A DNA stretch of 64,000 nt from Curvularia sp. ZM96 (GCA_022457065.1 JAJGBQ010000003.1:310001-374000); one strand, 5' to 3'; shown: positions 38,121 through 49,737, counted from the stretch's first letter. A program made the numbers and translations. Notes: generated by a model not told the origin, from the letters alone.

Positions 38121-39981
38121 ACGTACCTCACGGGTTCGTGAGCCACACGGGTTCGTGAGACACTTTTGCCAAGCCCCCACCAATATACCTACCCTATCTA
38201 ATGCCACCCCAACCACATTAGGTAGAGCCTTTAAATAAGTGTTAAATTTAGCTTACCCTTTAAGCTCTTAAATAAAACGCGAATCTCTCTTTACGACGCG
38301 CTATAGCTATCTATAACGTTAATCGATCTATACTAAGCCGACGACGCGTAGGATAGACTCTATAGGCAGATCGCTAGTCTAAATTAAAGAATTTAACTAA
38401 GCTTAAGAAGGACGTGATTATTAAGTATATACTTAAGCTTATTACGCGCGGATTTCCCCCTAGGCTCGTAGACGTCGCTAATATAGCCAATTCCTTACGC
38501 GCTAAGCGTAATTTAGACTAGATTAGACAAAACTAGCCTAGCACGTTCGTTAAACGTCGATCTAAGCTTGTAACGCGGTTTAATCGCAAGTACGACTATA
38601 AGAGAGCTCTCTACGAGAATTCTAGAACTATCTAAGCCTAGTTTAACCTAGTAGCCTATATAAAAGCTAAGTATAGTATTATAGACGACGACACGTATAA
38701 CTTTAACAAGACAGGCTTTATAATAGGCTAGATCGCCCCTAGAGCTATTATTATAGCTTTAGAGAGACGTAGATAGCTAAAGTCTATTTAGCTAGGTAAT
38801 AGAGAGTAGGCGACGGTCATCTAGGGCATTAATGCGACTAGGTAGACGATTCCGCCCTTTATTATACTTAAGGCGCGCTACTATCTCTTAAGCTAGTATA
38901 AAGATGGCGATATACTCTAGAACTAGGTTATTAGAGTCTCTAAGAATAGCTAGACGACTAATAAGCTTAGTCTTGCGTAGATAAAGTACTTTAATAAGCA
39001 TATAAAGACGAAGAAGATTAGTATCTACCGCCTACTTATTATTAATAGCTATAAGAGCCACAACTCGCTAGATTTCTAAAAATACTATAAAGATTATAGT
39101 ATTATTACTATTTATATACCTCTATACTCGTCTTACCTCTTATAGCCTCTTAATATAGGCTATTTTGCCCCTTTAAAGTAGGCCTATAGACGCTAAGTCG
39201 AAGCGCTTATACGTAGCTAGATTAACTATATTACAAAATAAGAGTTCCTATCTTGCTTTAAACGCGCTTTTAACACCTTATTTACTTCTAGCAATATTTA
39301 AGGAGATTTTTAAGGCGCTAGATTAGTCCTATTTAATCTAGAATAGGTTATATTAGCCCTTAACGTCTAGTTGCGCACTCTATTACCCCTACCTATTAAT
39401 AACTAGCCCTAGGTGTCGCAAACCTCTAGTAATACCCTAGAATTAGGGTCGCAATTAACGCTAGTAAAGTAGAGAATTTAAAGATATATAGATAGCTCGC
39501 TAACGTCTATTATAAAGGCCTTTAAGAAGGTCTTAAAGAGAGTAGCTATTATTACGCACAAGTTAGTATTAGCGCAAAAAGAGATTACTAAGCTTAAGGC
39601 AGTAAATAAGGCTATAACGCGACGAAAATCGCACAAAAGAAAGCGGGTTTAGGTAGAGAGAACCTTAATAGTTAAAGATAGGGCGCGCTTATCTACTCTT
39701 TAAGACTTTAGAGCGCGTAGTAATAGAAAGAAGTTAAAGAAGTAGAAACGCGCTAAAGTAGGTAAACTATCTTAAAGACGGTGTAGACAGTATAATATAA
39801 CTAGGTATAACGCGCGAATATATAAGTAGACTATAGAAGTAGACTCTAAATAATATCTTATATTATATTGCACTATATAGGTCTAAAGTAGGCTATTTTA
39901 GGCTATAATGTAGTAGTTTTAGTGGGGGCTTGGCAAAAGTGTCTCACGAACCCGTGTGGCTCACGAACCCGTGAGGTACGT
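38121..39981 (+). mobile_element. B4: complete family-B Fot1/pogo-like transposon (1861 bp)
   Basis: TA flanks at 38119-38120 and 39982-39983. TIRs of about 60 bp start ACGTACCTCACGGG and contain two tandem units of CACGGGTTCGTGAG. The plus-strand transposase shows a helix-turn-helix region (about 38400-38560) and a catalytic block near 38675-38730 (IIDDDTYNFN-TGFIIG). There follow IQLGN-EWATVI near 38790 and a basic C-terminal part near 39640-39780. Stops are fewer than in B1-B2. The TIRs are hardly RIP-mutated, while the interior is moderately so. Confidence 0.92.
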
Positions 39982-39988
39982 TAGGGGT

Positions 39989-40466
39989 TGTTACACGGGG
40001 GTTCGCTATACTCACCTAGTCTCAGTCCGGGTTAGGGCGAGACTTATATAAAGTATTCCGTGTGATTGTTTTCTAGCAATTCGTAGTAGAGTAAAGTTAT
40101 AGAAGTTTAACTAATAGTAAAGTAATAATTAATTCTATAAAAATAGAATAACTAAGTATTAATCTATATAAGAGAAGAACTTATTAAAGTTAACCATAAC
40201 GAATATAATAATAAAATCTAACCTATTCTTATATCTATTATAATCTACCTAGCTATTAGGATAGCTCTCGTTATTACTAATAGTCCCTTCTACTATAATA
40301 GCTCCTGCTATTATATAGGCTCCTACTATTACTAATAGACAGCCTTAGCGTAATAGCAGTCACGTAATTATTACCCCGCGGTAATTATTACCTTTTAACG
40401 TGGCGCCTAATAGTCTCTAACCTACGGCTCTCGTCTAGAAGAGATCCTTCGCTATTACTTATAATA
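39989..40466 (-). repeat. 3' LTR of G4
   Basis: 478 bp from TGTTACACGGGGG to TATAATA, followed by the polypurine tract complement (TTATCCCCCCTCTTAGGG). Confidence 0.93.
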
Positions 40467-40605
40467 TTATCCCCCCTCTTAGGGTTATTATTCTAATACT
40501 CTAGATTATCGTTTTCCCGCGTGTCGCTTAGCGCTAGCAGCGTAAATAAGTATAAAGACACGCCTATTATATTATAAGCATTCCTTCCTCCATACCTTTC
40601 TAACT

Positions 40606-41065
40606 ATGCCTAAGATTCCGTCTTCTCGCCATATTCGTGCCTAGAGTTCGACTTCTAAGCGCCATACTCGTGCTAACTATATAAAAGAGTAGAGTTACGA
40701 AATAACTTATTACTATAAGCGTTATAAGGAGAAGAACCTTCGTTGCTTTATAGACACTATAACTAGACGCTATACTAGTTATATTTCTATTATAGCTAAG
40801 TATAGCCTATTTATTTCTAAAGAAGAGTAGAAGAAGGTTTAGCGCGAGAAGTAGTAGAAACAGATCGAGATCACGCGTTTAAAGGCTTAGCTAGCTCAAC
40901 GTAAGCTAGAACTTCTAGAGGCTAAGGCGCAAGAGTAAGCATTTACTAATTAAGATCTTGCTATTCTAAACTTCTAGAATCGCGCAAAAGAGCAGGCTAA
41001 GAGGAGTTCTACCTCTAGTACGGACCTTCTAACAACTAGACTATCGCTACCTAAATAGTTAACTA
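40606..41065 (+). pseudogene. Antisense ORF of the gypsy family, copy in G4 (ATG kept)
   Basis: The plus-strand frame starts with ATG at 40606 (MPKIPSSRHIRA). It continues with few stops through YKRYKEKNLRCF, a Tyr-rich region equivalent to the Cys-containing region of G2, then SLFISKEE, a charged helix and DRAKEQAKRSS. Cys is kept at LRC here and at IEC in the G2 copy, so the ancestral protein probably had several Cys in a compact metal-binding motif before a coiled coil. It lies downstream of and antisense to pol. Function unknown. Confidence 0.65.
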
Positions 41066-44000
41066 ACTTAGGCTAGTTACAGGCTAACGCTTCTTTTAAC
41101 TCTTTTTCTCTTAATTACTTTCTTTCTCTCGAGAATCTAGTTCTCACTTCTCTAGATACTTCTAGTAGTACTTACGTACTAGTAACTTATAGTTTATTAG
41201 ATTTCCTTTAAGTTTCTAAGTATTATAGCTCTTAGGCTATTCTTTCTACTTAACTAAGTACTTCTACTATCTACTAACTTTCTATAGATTCTTAATTTCT
41301 TTAACTGTATATTCGTTATCTTTAAGCTCTATATCTTTTACTAGCTTAGCGTTTTAGAGTACTAGTTCTAATAATTTCTTATAAAAAACGTTATATATAC
41401 GTATATCTAGTAGTAGCTAGAGTTTATAGTTCACTAGTTCTAGTTTCTCTAGAATTTTAAATAGTCCTAATTAGAGATTATCTAGTTTCTTACTTAGTCG
41501 CTTAGTTTTTAGGTTTTATTATAATAAGAAAACTTTATCCCTCTTCTTAAAGATTAGTCTCTTAATTCTTTACTTATTTATAGCTTTAGATATCGTAAGG
41601 TTCCTATAAGTAATATTTCTACTTAATTCTTCGTATAATTCTCGCATTAGTCGAGCTTTATTATCTACTCTAACTATAATACTTTTAATATCTTTTAGGT
41701 CTCGATAAGTAGTTAGCTTATACCTATAGTTAGCATAGTACGGCGAGTACTTTGTAGTTACTAACTTTATACTATTATAAGCTAATTATACTATTAGTAA
41801 GAGTTTAACCTAGTTATCTTATAGCTTGTTAGCGTATATTTGTAAGTATTACTCTAGTATCTAGTTTATTCGTTCTATTTATCTATTAGTTTTAGAGTAG
41901 AAGCTAGTTAATAGCTTCTTCTTTACTTCTATTTTTACTAAGAACGTTAACTAATACTTTAATATAAATAGCTTATCTCTATCTATAATAAATTTCTTAG
42001 GCATTCTATACTCTAATACTAGTGCCTTAGTAACTTTGTACGCGCATTCTTCTACTATAATAGTTTCTTCTATAGACACGAACTTTACTCCTTTAGTTAA
42101 TTAACACACGATTACTAGGATAGTATCGTAAAGTTAAGCTAATTCTAGTTCTAGTAACTTTAAGAGCTTTACTATAAAGTCTATTATTACGCTACTCTAT
42201 AGTCGTGTTAGTAGTAGTAAGGGTTATAGTAGGCTATAGGGCTTATATCTCTTAGGCTTATTCTAGTAACATACTAAATAGTTATCTAATACTTTCTATA
42301 CCTTTGCTCGCAAGCGTAGTATAATAAATACCCTTATTAGTCGCCTAACTATTTCTTTAATTTCTGCGTGCCCGTACTTTAGGGACTCGTACAGGTCTTG
42401 TATAAGGTCCTTCCTCATGTGTAGAGGTACATATATTCAGTCCTTCTAAATCATGCAATAGTACTCCTTATCGTCCCATAGCAGTGCCTCCTACTCGGGG
42501 TCGTCGTTATCCAAATAACTCCTACTTCCTAAGGGTTCTTCGCATAGATTCTCGCGATCTTATGCGGTAAGATCTTGCTAAATCTCCCGTCTTAGGGTAA
42601 GCTCTAATCTATCAGGCGTGTCTCTTTCTATACTCTAGCAACCTTACGCGTAGGTTCTTAGCTAAGTATTATCTTCTTTCGCCAGTCGATAGCGAGATTA
42701 TAGGTATCTAGCTAGTTATAACTAATTAGTAGATCTATTTCTTCTAGATCTATAATACTAATATTTATTTAGCTTTCTATATCTACTACTCTTAGTGTCA
42801 CTAACTTAGTCTCTAGCCTAATCGTACCGCTTCCGTATACTATAGGGGTGTCTTCGGCCAATACTACCTCTAGTAGAATCTTCTTATTCTAGTAGGGTAT
42901 TCTATATTTTTCTACTACTTAGGATAAGATTATAGTTTGTATAGCTCTACTATCTATAGTTGCTTTTATCTTATATCCGTGTACGTATATAATTGCTATT
43001 AATTCTAACGTGCGATTACTAGTAACTTATACTTGTCTAAGAGTCGTTTTAGGACTGCCTTTACTAGCTTAACTCTGTCTCTAGCAGTATTCTAGTTTTT
43101 TAGCTAAGAGCGTTAGCCCTTTTCTAACCTCTTCCTTTCCTTAGGGAATTTTCTAGCTTACTACTTAGCTGCTAAGTAATCTAGATAGGCGTTCCTATAG
43201 TATAATCTCTAATTACTATACCTATATAGTATAAGTTCTTTTCTAGGTATCTATTCTCTAGTAGCTCTATTTACGCGTTGTTAATCTCTATTCTTCTAAT
43301 TAGTACTACGCGGAAAATAGCTAGTATTTGCCTTTATATTATAGTATACCGTATACTAATCTTCTATATAAAAGGTCTAGTAGATATTTATATATAGAAT
43401 TACTTCCTCTAGTATCTCTAGCGTCGAGATTTAATCCTTTATCGTATTATAAGTCTTATATTCTACTATATAGTATTTCTTAGCCGCTATAGTTCTATAT
43501 AGATAATAGCTTTCTTGCCGTGCCGCAAGTCGCTATTCTTAGTAGAATTAGTATTTCTCTATATAGTTTATCTATTCTAGGCGCTCGTGCGCCTCTTAGT
43601 GTTCTTCTTTATAGATATAATAATCTAATATTAGATATTCGTCTATCTATAGATATATATAGTAGTAGCTATATTCGTCTAGCTTACTCTACTTCTTCTT
43701 ATCTGCGTAGTACATGTAAAAATCCCTTCTATAATTAATCTAGTAGAATCGTTAGTAGATCTCTTTCTTCTTATCGTAATCTTCTACTAGTTAGTACGCT
43801 AGTAGTGCGGGGTTTACGAAAAGAGGTTATTCCTTAAAAGCTCTCTTAGCTATAGTGTTAGCTTCTAGGCTAGTAATACTAAGACGTTAGTCGCGATACG
43901 CGCATATATCCGCCACGTAGATAGCATCGCCATATACCTAATATTCCTCTTTACTTAGTTGTTAATTTATTTCTTTGTTCTTAATTTTCTAATTAGTTAG

Positions 44001-45375
44001 TTCTAGAGTTACCTATCGCATAACTTCGTTAGCCCGCAAGAGTCTAGAAACTATCTTAAAGTCGTCGTTCTCGTCTAAGCGTGCTTCTTCGTATAAGTCT
44101 AGGTTACTAAGTATATCGTTTAGTTCTTCTATAGATAGTAAGATAGATAGCTAAGCTTTTAGTATCTTTATCTTTACTACTACTTACTTACTAACTTCGT
44201 TCTTTAGGTAGTCTCTATAGAAGTACTCTAACTCTCTACATCTAAGATATGCTTTATTATCGTAACGTCTCTAACGTTCTTTCTTAGAGAGGCTGTCTTA
44301 GCCCTTTTCTTAGAGTTTCTTATTCTTAGATTTTTCCTATACTTTACTAGTTATAATAGTATCGCCGTCTTTATCTCTATTACTATAGTGTTTCTTAGTA
44401 TTAGCTACCATAGATTAGAACTATTTCTTTTTTTATTTGTTTCTTTCCTATAGCCTATAATTAATGCGTGTAGCTAGCTTAATTAGTATATATAATATTT
44501 CTAGTTTATCGTAATATATAAGTCTATCTTTAATATTTTCTTTTAGTCCTACTTCGTAAGCTATATAAAGTAATACGTTATTCTAATTAATTTTAGACTA
44601 TAGTTATTTAAACTTAGCTATATACGCGGATACTAACTTAGTTTAGCGTAAACGAGTAATTACCTTCTCTACTTATTTCTTTTCGTCTATCTCGCTAAAG
44701 ATGCGTCCTATTTCTTTCTTAAAGTTTTCCTAGCTCTTAAATAGCTTCTAAGTTTTGTCTTTAGTCCCGTAGTTATCTATATCCTTTAAGAAGTTCTTAA
44801 CGTATAGCTATACCTATCTAGCTGCCTTACTTTTTATATACGTACTAGCTAGTAGGATTTTTTTCTAGTTATTAAGTACTCTATAGTACTTGCTATAGAG
44901 ATTAGTACTAGTTAGGAATATCTATAAGTTATTATAACTTCTATTAAACTTTTCTAGTAGCGCTATCTTAGGTTTCGTAGTAGTTCTTTTTTTATTAAAG
45001 ATAGCTATTAGCTAGCTCGTAAGCTAATTAATTATTTCCTATATACTAACTATCTACTATACTTAGATCGTGGCCTATCGCCTAAGATTTTACAGTTCCC
45101 GCACGTGACGCATGTTGTTATCCTCGTCGTTACTTAGGGTTAGCATCTTATCGTCGAGTACTAGATTAGGCCTAGATACTAGGCTTTAGATAGGTTCTTA
45201 GGCACTATTCTAAGATTAAGAGTGTATATAAGACATCTTAAATCTTAATTAGGCGTACTATTAGTTAAATCCTTCTATAGAATCTATAGGTGGTTAAAGT
45301 ATTACATAGGGGTTCGCTATACTTACCTAGTCTTAGTCTAGATTAGGGCGAGACTTATATAAAGTATTCTATGTA

Positions 45376-47221
45376 ACGTGGTTCACAAGTGGGCGGCCCA
45401 CCCAAGTGAGCGGCCCACGCCCCACCAGCACGTTAACTTCGCAACATTATCACAGCCATTTAATACAGTATATTAAAAATCGTAATAAGCCAATTTACTC
45501 CTTAGATCCATCACTATCACTAGCGCTATCAATTTCTACTACACAGGTACGGGCGTTATATCCAGTCTGCTTACAACGCCCGCACCGCCTCTCTCCTCGC
45601 ACCCTCTTCGACGCACTCTCACCATTACCACGACTGCTACCCGCCTATTTAGCTAACAAGTCCTATACCTCACTAGTAGTAAGAGTCTCTTCTATCTAGA
45701 TATATCGTCGCTTACGGCTCTTACGCTTATTTAATTCGTCTAGAGCCGCTCGAAGAGTACTCATTTCCTCCATCATAAGCGTCATCTTATGTGCTATTTA
45801 CTAAGCCCCTTACTCAACTGCGCGATCTACTCAGTAAGTGAATTAGCAGAAGATCCACGGCGTTTTCTCACGCTCTCTTAGATAAGACTAATTTAAGACT
45901 CAACTTCGCGCGCGTTATGTGGTATCTGCGCCTCCCAGGCGGCTACCCGTCGTAGTGATTATACTAGTGTCTGCACTACCACATCAAGCTTTGATAGCAC
46001 AGTCTATAGGTCATGTAGGACTAGACCAGCGCCTCTAAAGCCTGCCTAGATATTCTCCCGTGTGATAGACTGCTCAAAAGCAGTCTTAAAGGCTGGTAGG
46101 AAGGTCTCCTTACTAATATAGCTGGTGCGGTTTCGTGCCAAGCCTGAGATCACATCGCCATACTTCCGCTTTAAAGGCGAGAAACAGGCAACGTCAAGAG
46201 GCTACAACAGGTGAGACGAGTGTAGAGGCATGCAGAGAAGAACTATATTCTTCTCCTTGCAGAGATCTTAAAATTCAACGGAGCTATGGCTCTCATAGCC
46301 GTCGACGATTAGTAGTCGATACCCACCTATAGTGCAGCTCTTTATATAGGTATCAAAGTACTCTAACCACGCAAGAGCAAGCTAGTTATTCGTCCAGCCA
46401 TTAGGACTGACTTCAAGAACCCAGTCAGGAGGCAGGTCTTTAAACCAGACGTCGATAAGCACCTTGCCCGCAAAGATGACAAAGAGGGGTAGCTGGCGAC
46501 CTAACGCACCTACGCCCTAGATCACAGTAGCCCACTCACGGTTGCCTGGCTATATACGCTTCTTTTTCCCAGAACTCTCCGAGCCTATAATAACTAACTG
46601 TAATAAAATCTTGCCCATTATAAAGCCAGTCTCATCAAAGTTATAGATATCGTCGTCCACAATACCCCACTTCTCCTTTGTCCCCTTAACTAGATCGAAC
46701 CAGCGCTAGATAGCAGCTAGATCCTCGCAGGTAGCTCGCTAGTGATCATAGGGACGGCTCCAGCGCGTACGGAGCTCAGGAGTCCTCTTAACAAAGTTGT
46801 CAATCCAGTTCTTGCCAACAGGGTTGCTCCCACGCTCATGCAATAGTTTATCAGCCATTACTCGAACGTCAGCCTTTGTAGGGGCAAAGCCTCGCGCAGA
46901 CTTCTCAAGAATACGGTAGACTATCGCCTCTTCTTCTAGTTTATCTAGGCGCTTTGATTTTGGCACATAGTCGCGTTAGGGGCGTCTTCCAGCGCGTCGG
47001 TAAGATAGAGTTCTTCGAGGCACGTTATAGATAGAGGCAGCACGTCTTTAGCTTTTCACACGTTGCGATTAGATATCAAAAAGAGCAAGCTAAAGATCTA
47101 ATTCAGTATAGGAAGTTTTAGTAATGCGTTGTTGAGACATAACGTGTTGTAGTGTTAACGTCGACGCGCTGGTGGGGCGTGGGCCGCTCACTTGGGTGGG
47201 CCGCCCACTTGTGAACCACGT
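45376..47221 (-). mobile_element. F8: Fot1/pogo-like transposon (1846 bp), twin of F6
   Basis: TA flanks at 45374-45375 and 47222-47223. The sequence matches F6, including all disabling stop codons and the same TIR units, with one base missing from a C run near 45808. The flanks (gypsy LTR here, another gypsy pol at F6) are unrelated, so these are two insertions of one already-mutated element and not a segmental duplication. The 75-codon helix-turn-helix frame is at 46739-46966. Confidence 0.95.
46739..46966 (-). pseudogene. DNA-binding N-terminus of the F8 transposase
   Basis: Identical to the frame at 27423-27650: a 75-codon CENP-B/Tc5-type helix-turn-helix segment ending at an in-frame TAG before the catalytic domain. 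Confidence 0.7.
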
Positions 47222-48342
47222 TAATTATTTTCTAGTAATTTATAGTAGAGTAAAGTTATAAGAGTTTAACTAATAGTAAAGTAATAATTAATTCTATAAA
47301 AATAGAATAACTAAGTATTAATCTATATAAGAGAAGAACTTATTAAAGTTAACTATAACGAATATAATAATAAAATCTAACCTATTCTTATATCTATTAT
47401 AATCTACCTAGCCGTTAGGATAGCCCTCGCTATTACTAACGGTCTCTTCTACTATAATAGCTTCTGCTATTATATAGGCTCCTACTATTACTAACGGACA
47501 GCCTTAGCGTGACGGCAGTCACGTGATTATCGCCCCGCGGTAATTATTACCTTTTAACGTGGCGCCTAATAGTCTCCAACCTACGGCCCTCGTCCAGGAG
47601 AGATCCTTCGCTGTTATTTGTAACAGGGGTAGGGTTAGGTACTTAGCGTACGGGTATAGAGTAGAGTAGAGAGTACCTAACTAGGTCTTACTATAATAAA
47701 TTACTATAATAATTAATCTTACGTGATCTCTAAGTAGGGCTACTATAGCTATATAGACGTCACGTAAAACGTAATATATATCTATAACCTTATAACTTTA
47801 GAGAGGACCTTAGAGAGTATCTCTTACTCTACCTCTACTCTACCCCTATCTTCACGCTAAGTAATCTAACCCTACCCCTACCTCACTACTAAGTAACCTA
47901 ACCCTACCCCCACCCGCGTGCCAAGTACCTGTACCCTACCCCTACCCGCGACGGGTACCATATACCCATTTGCCAGCCTAAGCTATATTAGTAAGTCTTA
48001 GAAGAAATCTATGCGTAATAATTTCAAGTATGTACTTAATAATGATATTCTTTTTAAGTCTAGTTAAATTCTTTAACTTAGGCTAGTAATCTACTTTTAA
48101 AGTCTATCTAACGCGTTAATTATCTAATATCTTATAAGAGACGTTAAAGATAGCTATAGCACGTCGCTTAGAGAGATTTAAGTCTTATTTAAGACCTTAA
48201 AAAGTAAGCTATATCTAATATTTAATAGAAGACTATAAGTATCATTATTATCATAATATTAGAGTAAGATAGCTATTTTAGTAGAGTCTTAGCAAAAGTA
48301 GGCAGTTAATCTATGTGGGCGGGCAACCTGTGAGGTACGTTA

Positions 48343-48458
48343 ATCTAATAATATTAGTAATTTATTTAAGCTTCTAGTAGATATAGAGAAGTTAGAGAGC
48401 GAGAATTAGACTATAGAAGAGGCTATAGAGAAGGCGGACGCGATAGATAACGAGTTAT
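48343..48458. other. Short unassigned segment with a coding-like frame
   Basis: On the plus strand a run without stops (LLVDIEKLE then EEAIEKADAID) precedes the solo LTR at 48459 and seems to resume after it. It is perhaps an exon fragment of an unknown host or transposon gene. Too short to name. Confidence 0.3.
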
Positions 48459-48926
48459 TATTACAAGTAACAGCGAAGGATCTCTCCTAGACGAGGGCCG
48501 CAGGTTAGAGACTATTAGGCGCCACGTTAAAAGGTAATAATTACCGCAGGGCGGTAATCACGTGTTATGCTATCTCGCCAAGACTAGCTATCTAAGATAG
48601 TAGTACATAAAGAGATAGCTATGCTATCGCAACTATCTCGCATAAGGGAGAGAAACGAGATAGCAGGACTAGAGGTAATAGGTATAAGAATAGGTTAGAT
48701 TTTATTATTATACTTATTATAGTTAACTCTTATAAGTTCTTCTCTTATATAGATTAATACTTAGTTATTCTATTAACTATAGAATTAATTATTACTTTTA
48801 TTAGTTAAACTTCTATAACTTCTCTCTACTACGAATCGCTAGAAAACAATCGCACGGAATACTTTATACAAGTCTCGCCCTAACCTAGACTGAGACTAGG
48901 TGAGTATAGCGAACCCCCGTGTAATA
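48459..48926 (-). repeat. Solo gypsy LTR
   Basis: 468 bp, TATTACA...TGTAATA, with exact 5-bp duplications GTTAT at 48454-48458 and 48927-48931. Confidence 0.93.
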
Positions 48927-48931
48927 GTTAT

Positions 48932-49084
48932 TACTTTCTCTACGAAAGCGCGTCTATCTAGCGCATTACTATAATTAATAAATATAATTAATTAAAATTT
49001 TTAGAGCCTAAAATTTTATTATATAATCTAACTACGTTATTTACTACTAATATAATAAGATAGATCTAGTATCTTATATAAAAG
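48932..49084. other. AT-rich spacer
   Basis: Continuation of the segment before the solo LTR for about 40 bp, then AT-rich sequence with no recognisable feature. Confidence 0.4.
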
Positions 49085-49201
49085 CCTACCTAGGTGCCCT
49101 ATACTCTACCCTAACCTACCTATAAGGTGACCTAGCCCTACCCTATACCCACGGTGGGTGTACTATACCTATGGTGGGTGTACTATACCCATTTGCCAGC
49201 C
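49085..49201. mobile_element. Right end of an X-family MITE (truncated)
   Basis: It ends ACCCATTTGCCAGCC followed by TA, as at 47978 and 58066, and shares CTATACCCACGGTGGG with the intact copy at 57964. A 20-bp unit (GGTGGGTGTACTATACC core) is tandemly repeated at about 49152-49191. No left terminus is found. Confidence 0.7.
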
Positions 49202-49369
49202 TAGAATATATATAATATGTTCTATAGTAGCGTTCTGCTAAGCCTATAGAATATATAATTATACGTTGTTCGCTAAATATGTCTCTTCCTCTAAAAGAAG
49301 TCTTTAATATGGCCCCTTCTTTTATTCTTTCTATATCTTGCACTATTCCCTTTGCTTAGGTTCGTAACA
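49202..49369 (-). repeat. Possible LTR end of another retroelement
   Basis: On the minus strand the segment starts TGTTACGAACC at 49369, LTR-like, and runs into the MITE at 49201. Only one terminus is seen, so the call is weak. Confidence 0.3.
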
Positions 49370-49556
49370 ATACTCTATTAAAAAAACTATATAATAATAG
49401 AATATACAACTTATATAAGTTATATAACTTTCTCTTTTTTATATAAGTAAGTGAAGGTATAAAAGAAGTATATGCTTAGCCTATTTTCTTCTTTTCTTTA
49501 TCTTTCTTCTTCTATATAATAGGTATATGTATATTTAATAGATAGGCCTCTCCGCC
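49370..49556. other. AT-rich spacer
   Basis: Pyrimidine-rich AT sequence with TATA-like runs. No gene or known repeat recognised. Confidence 0.4.
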
Positions 49557-49737
49557 TATAATATTAATACTTAGTTATTCTATTTTAATATAGAATTGAT
49601 TATTACTTTACTTAGTTGAACTCTTATAACCCTTCTCTACTACGCATTACTAGAAAATAATTATATAGAATACTTTATACAAGTCTCGCCCTAATCGAGA
49701 CTAAGACTAGGTGAATATAGCGAACCCCCGTGTAACA
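49557..49737 (-). repeat. Truncated gypsy LTR at the compartment border
   Basis: About 180 bp of the gypsy LTR family ending CCCCGTGTAACA at 49737. The other LTR end is missing. It is the last clearly RIP-mutated repeat before base composition changes. Confidence 0.85.

Larger units (their letters stand above)
39989..47625 (-). mobile_element. G4: Ty3/gypsy chromovirus lacking its reverse transcriptase, with F8 in its LTR
   Basis: LTRs at 39989-40466 and 45300-47625 (the latter holding F8) are bounded by GGGGT duplications (39984-39988 and 47626-47630). Minus-strand order as in G3: gag with zinc knuckle near 44240, then directly integrase and chromodomain. Near 42507 the sequence jumps from what is about 33712 in G3 to about 32117, so roughly 1.6 kb holding reverse transcriptase and RNase H is absent. 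Around 42400-42600 many CpA sites survive, so this patch is less RIP-mutated than its surroundings. Confidence 0.92.
45300..47625 (-). repeat. 5' LTR of G4, interrupted by F8
   Basis: LTR halves 45300-45375 and 47222-47625 join to 478 bp when F8 and one TA are removed, the same length as the partner LTR. Confidence 0.92.
37994..47978. mobile_element. X: TA-flanked non-autonomous element with G-rich ends, carrying B4 and G4
   Basis: Termini are GGCTGGCAAATGGGT and its reverse complement, flanked by TA (37992-37993 and 47979-47980). Element-specific sequence is about 480 bp (37994-38118, 39984-39988 and 47631-47978). It is rich in GGGTAGGGGTAGGG-type strings on one side and their complement on the other, so strand skew flips across the element. 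No coding capacity is seen. The same ends occur at 49201, 56684 and 57964-58066, which makes this a MITE-like family. Confidence 0.8.
37947..48340 (-). mobile_element. B3: family-B transposon split by element X and its contents
   Basis: Transposase remains on the minus strand lie at 37947-37991 and 47981-48340. The right TIR ends GAGGTACGT at 48340 and is followed by TA. The left part is truncated where LTR-C ends, so only the 5' third of the transposon survives. Element X sits at a TA inside it. Confidence 0.75.

Noticed and set aside
43520..43738. 72-codon plus-strand frame in G4
   Set aside because: Antisense to degraded gypsy pol, low complexity, and not conserved as an open frame in G2 or G3.
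49143..49343. 66-codon minus-strand frame at the compartment border
   Set aside because: It runs through the MITE end and a possible LTR, with no domain and no context for a gene.
1..49737. CRISPR array, rRNA or tRNA genes in the AT-rich half
   Set aside because: The short repeats are paired TIR units of transposons without regular spacers, and I saw no rRNA-like block or tRNA cloverleaf with an A/B box.
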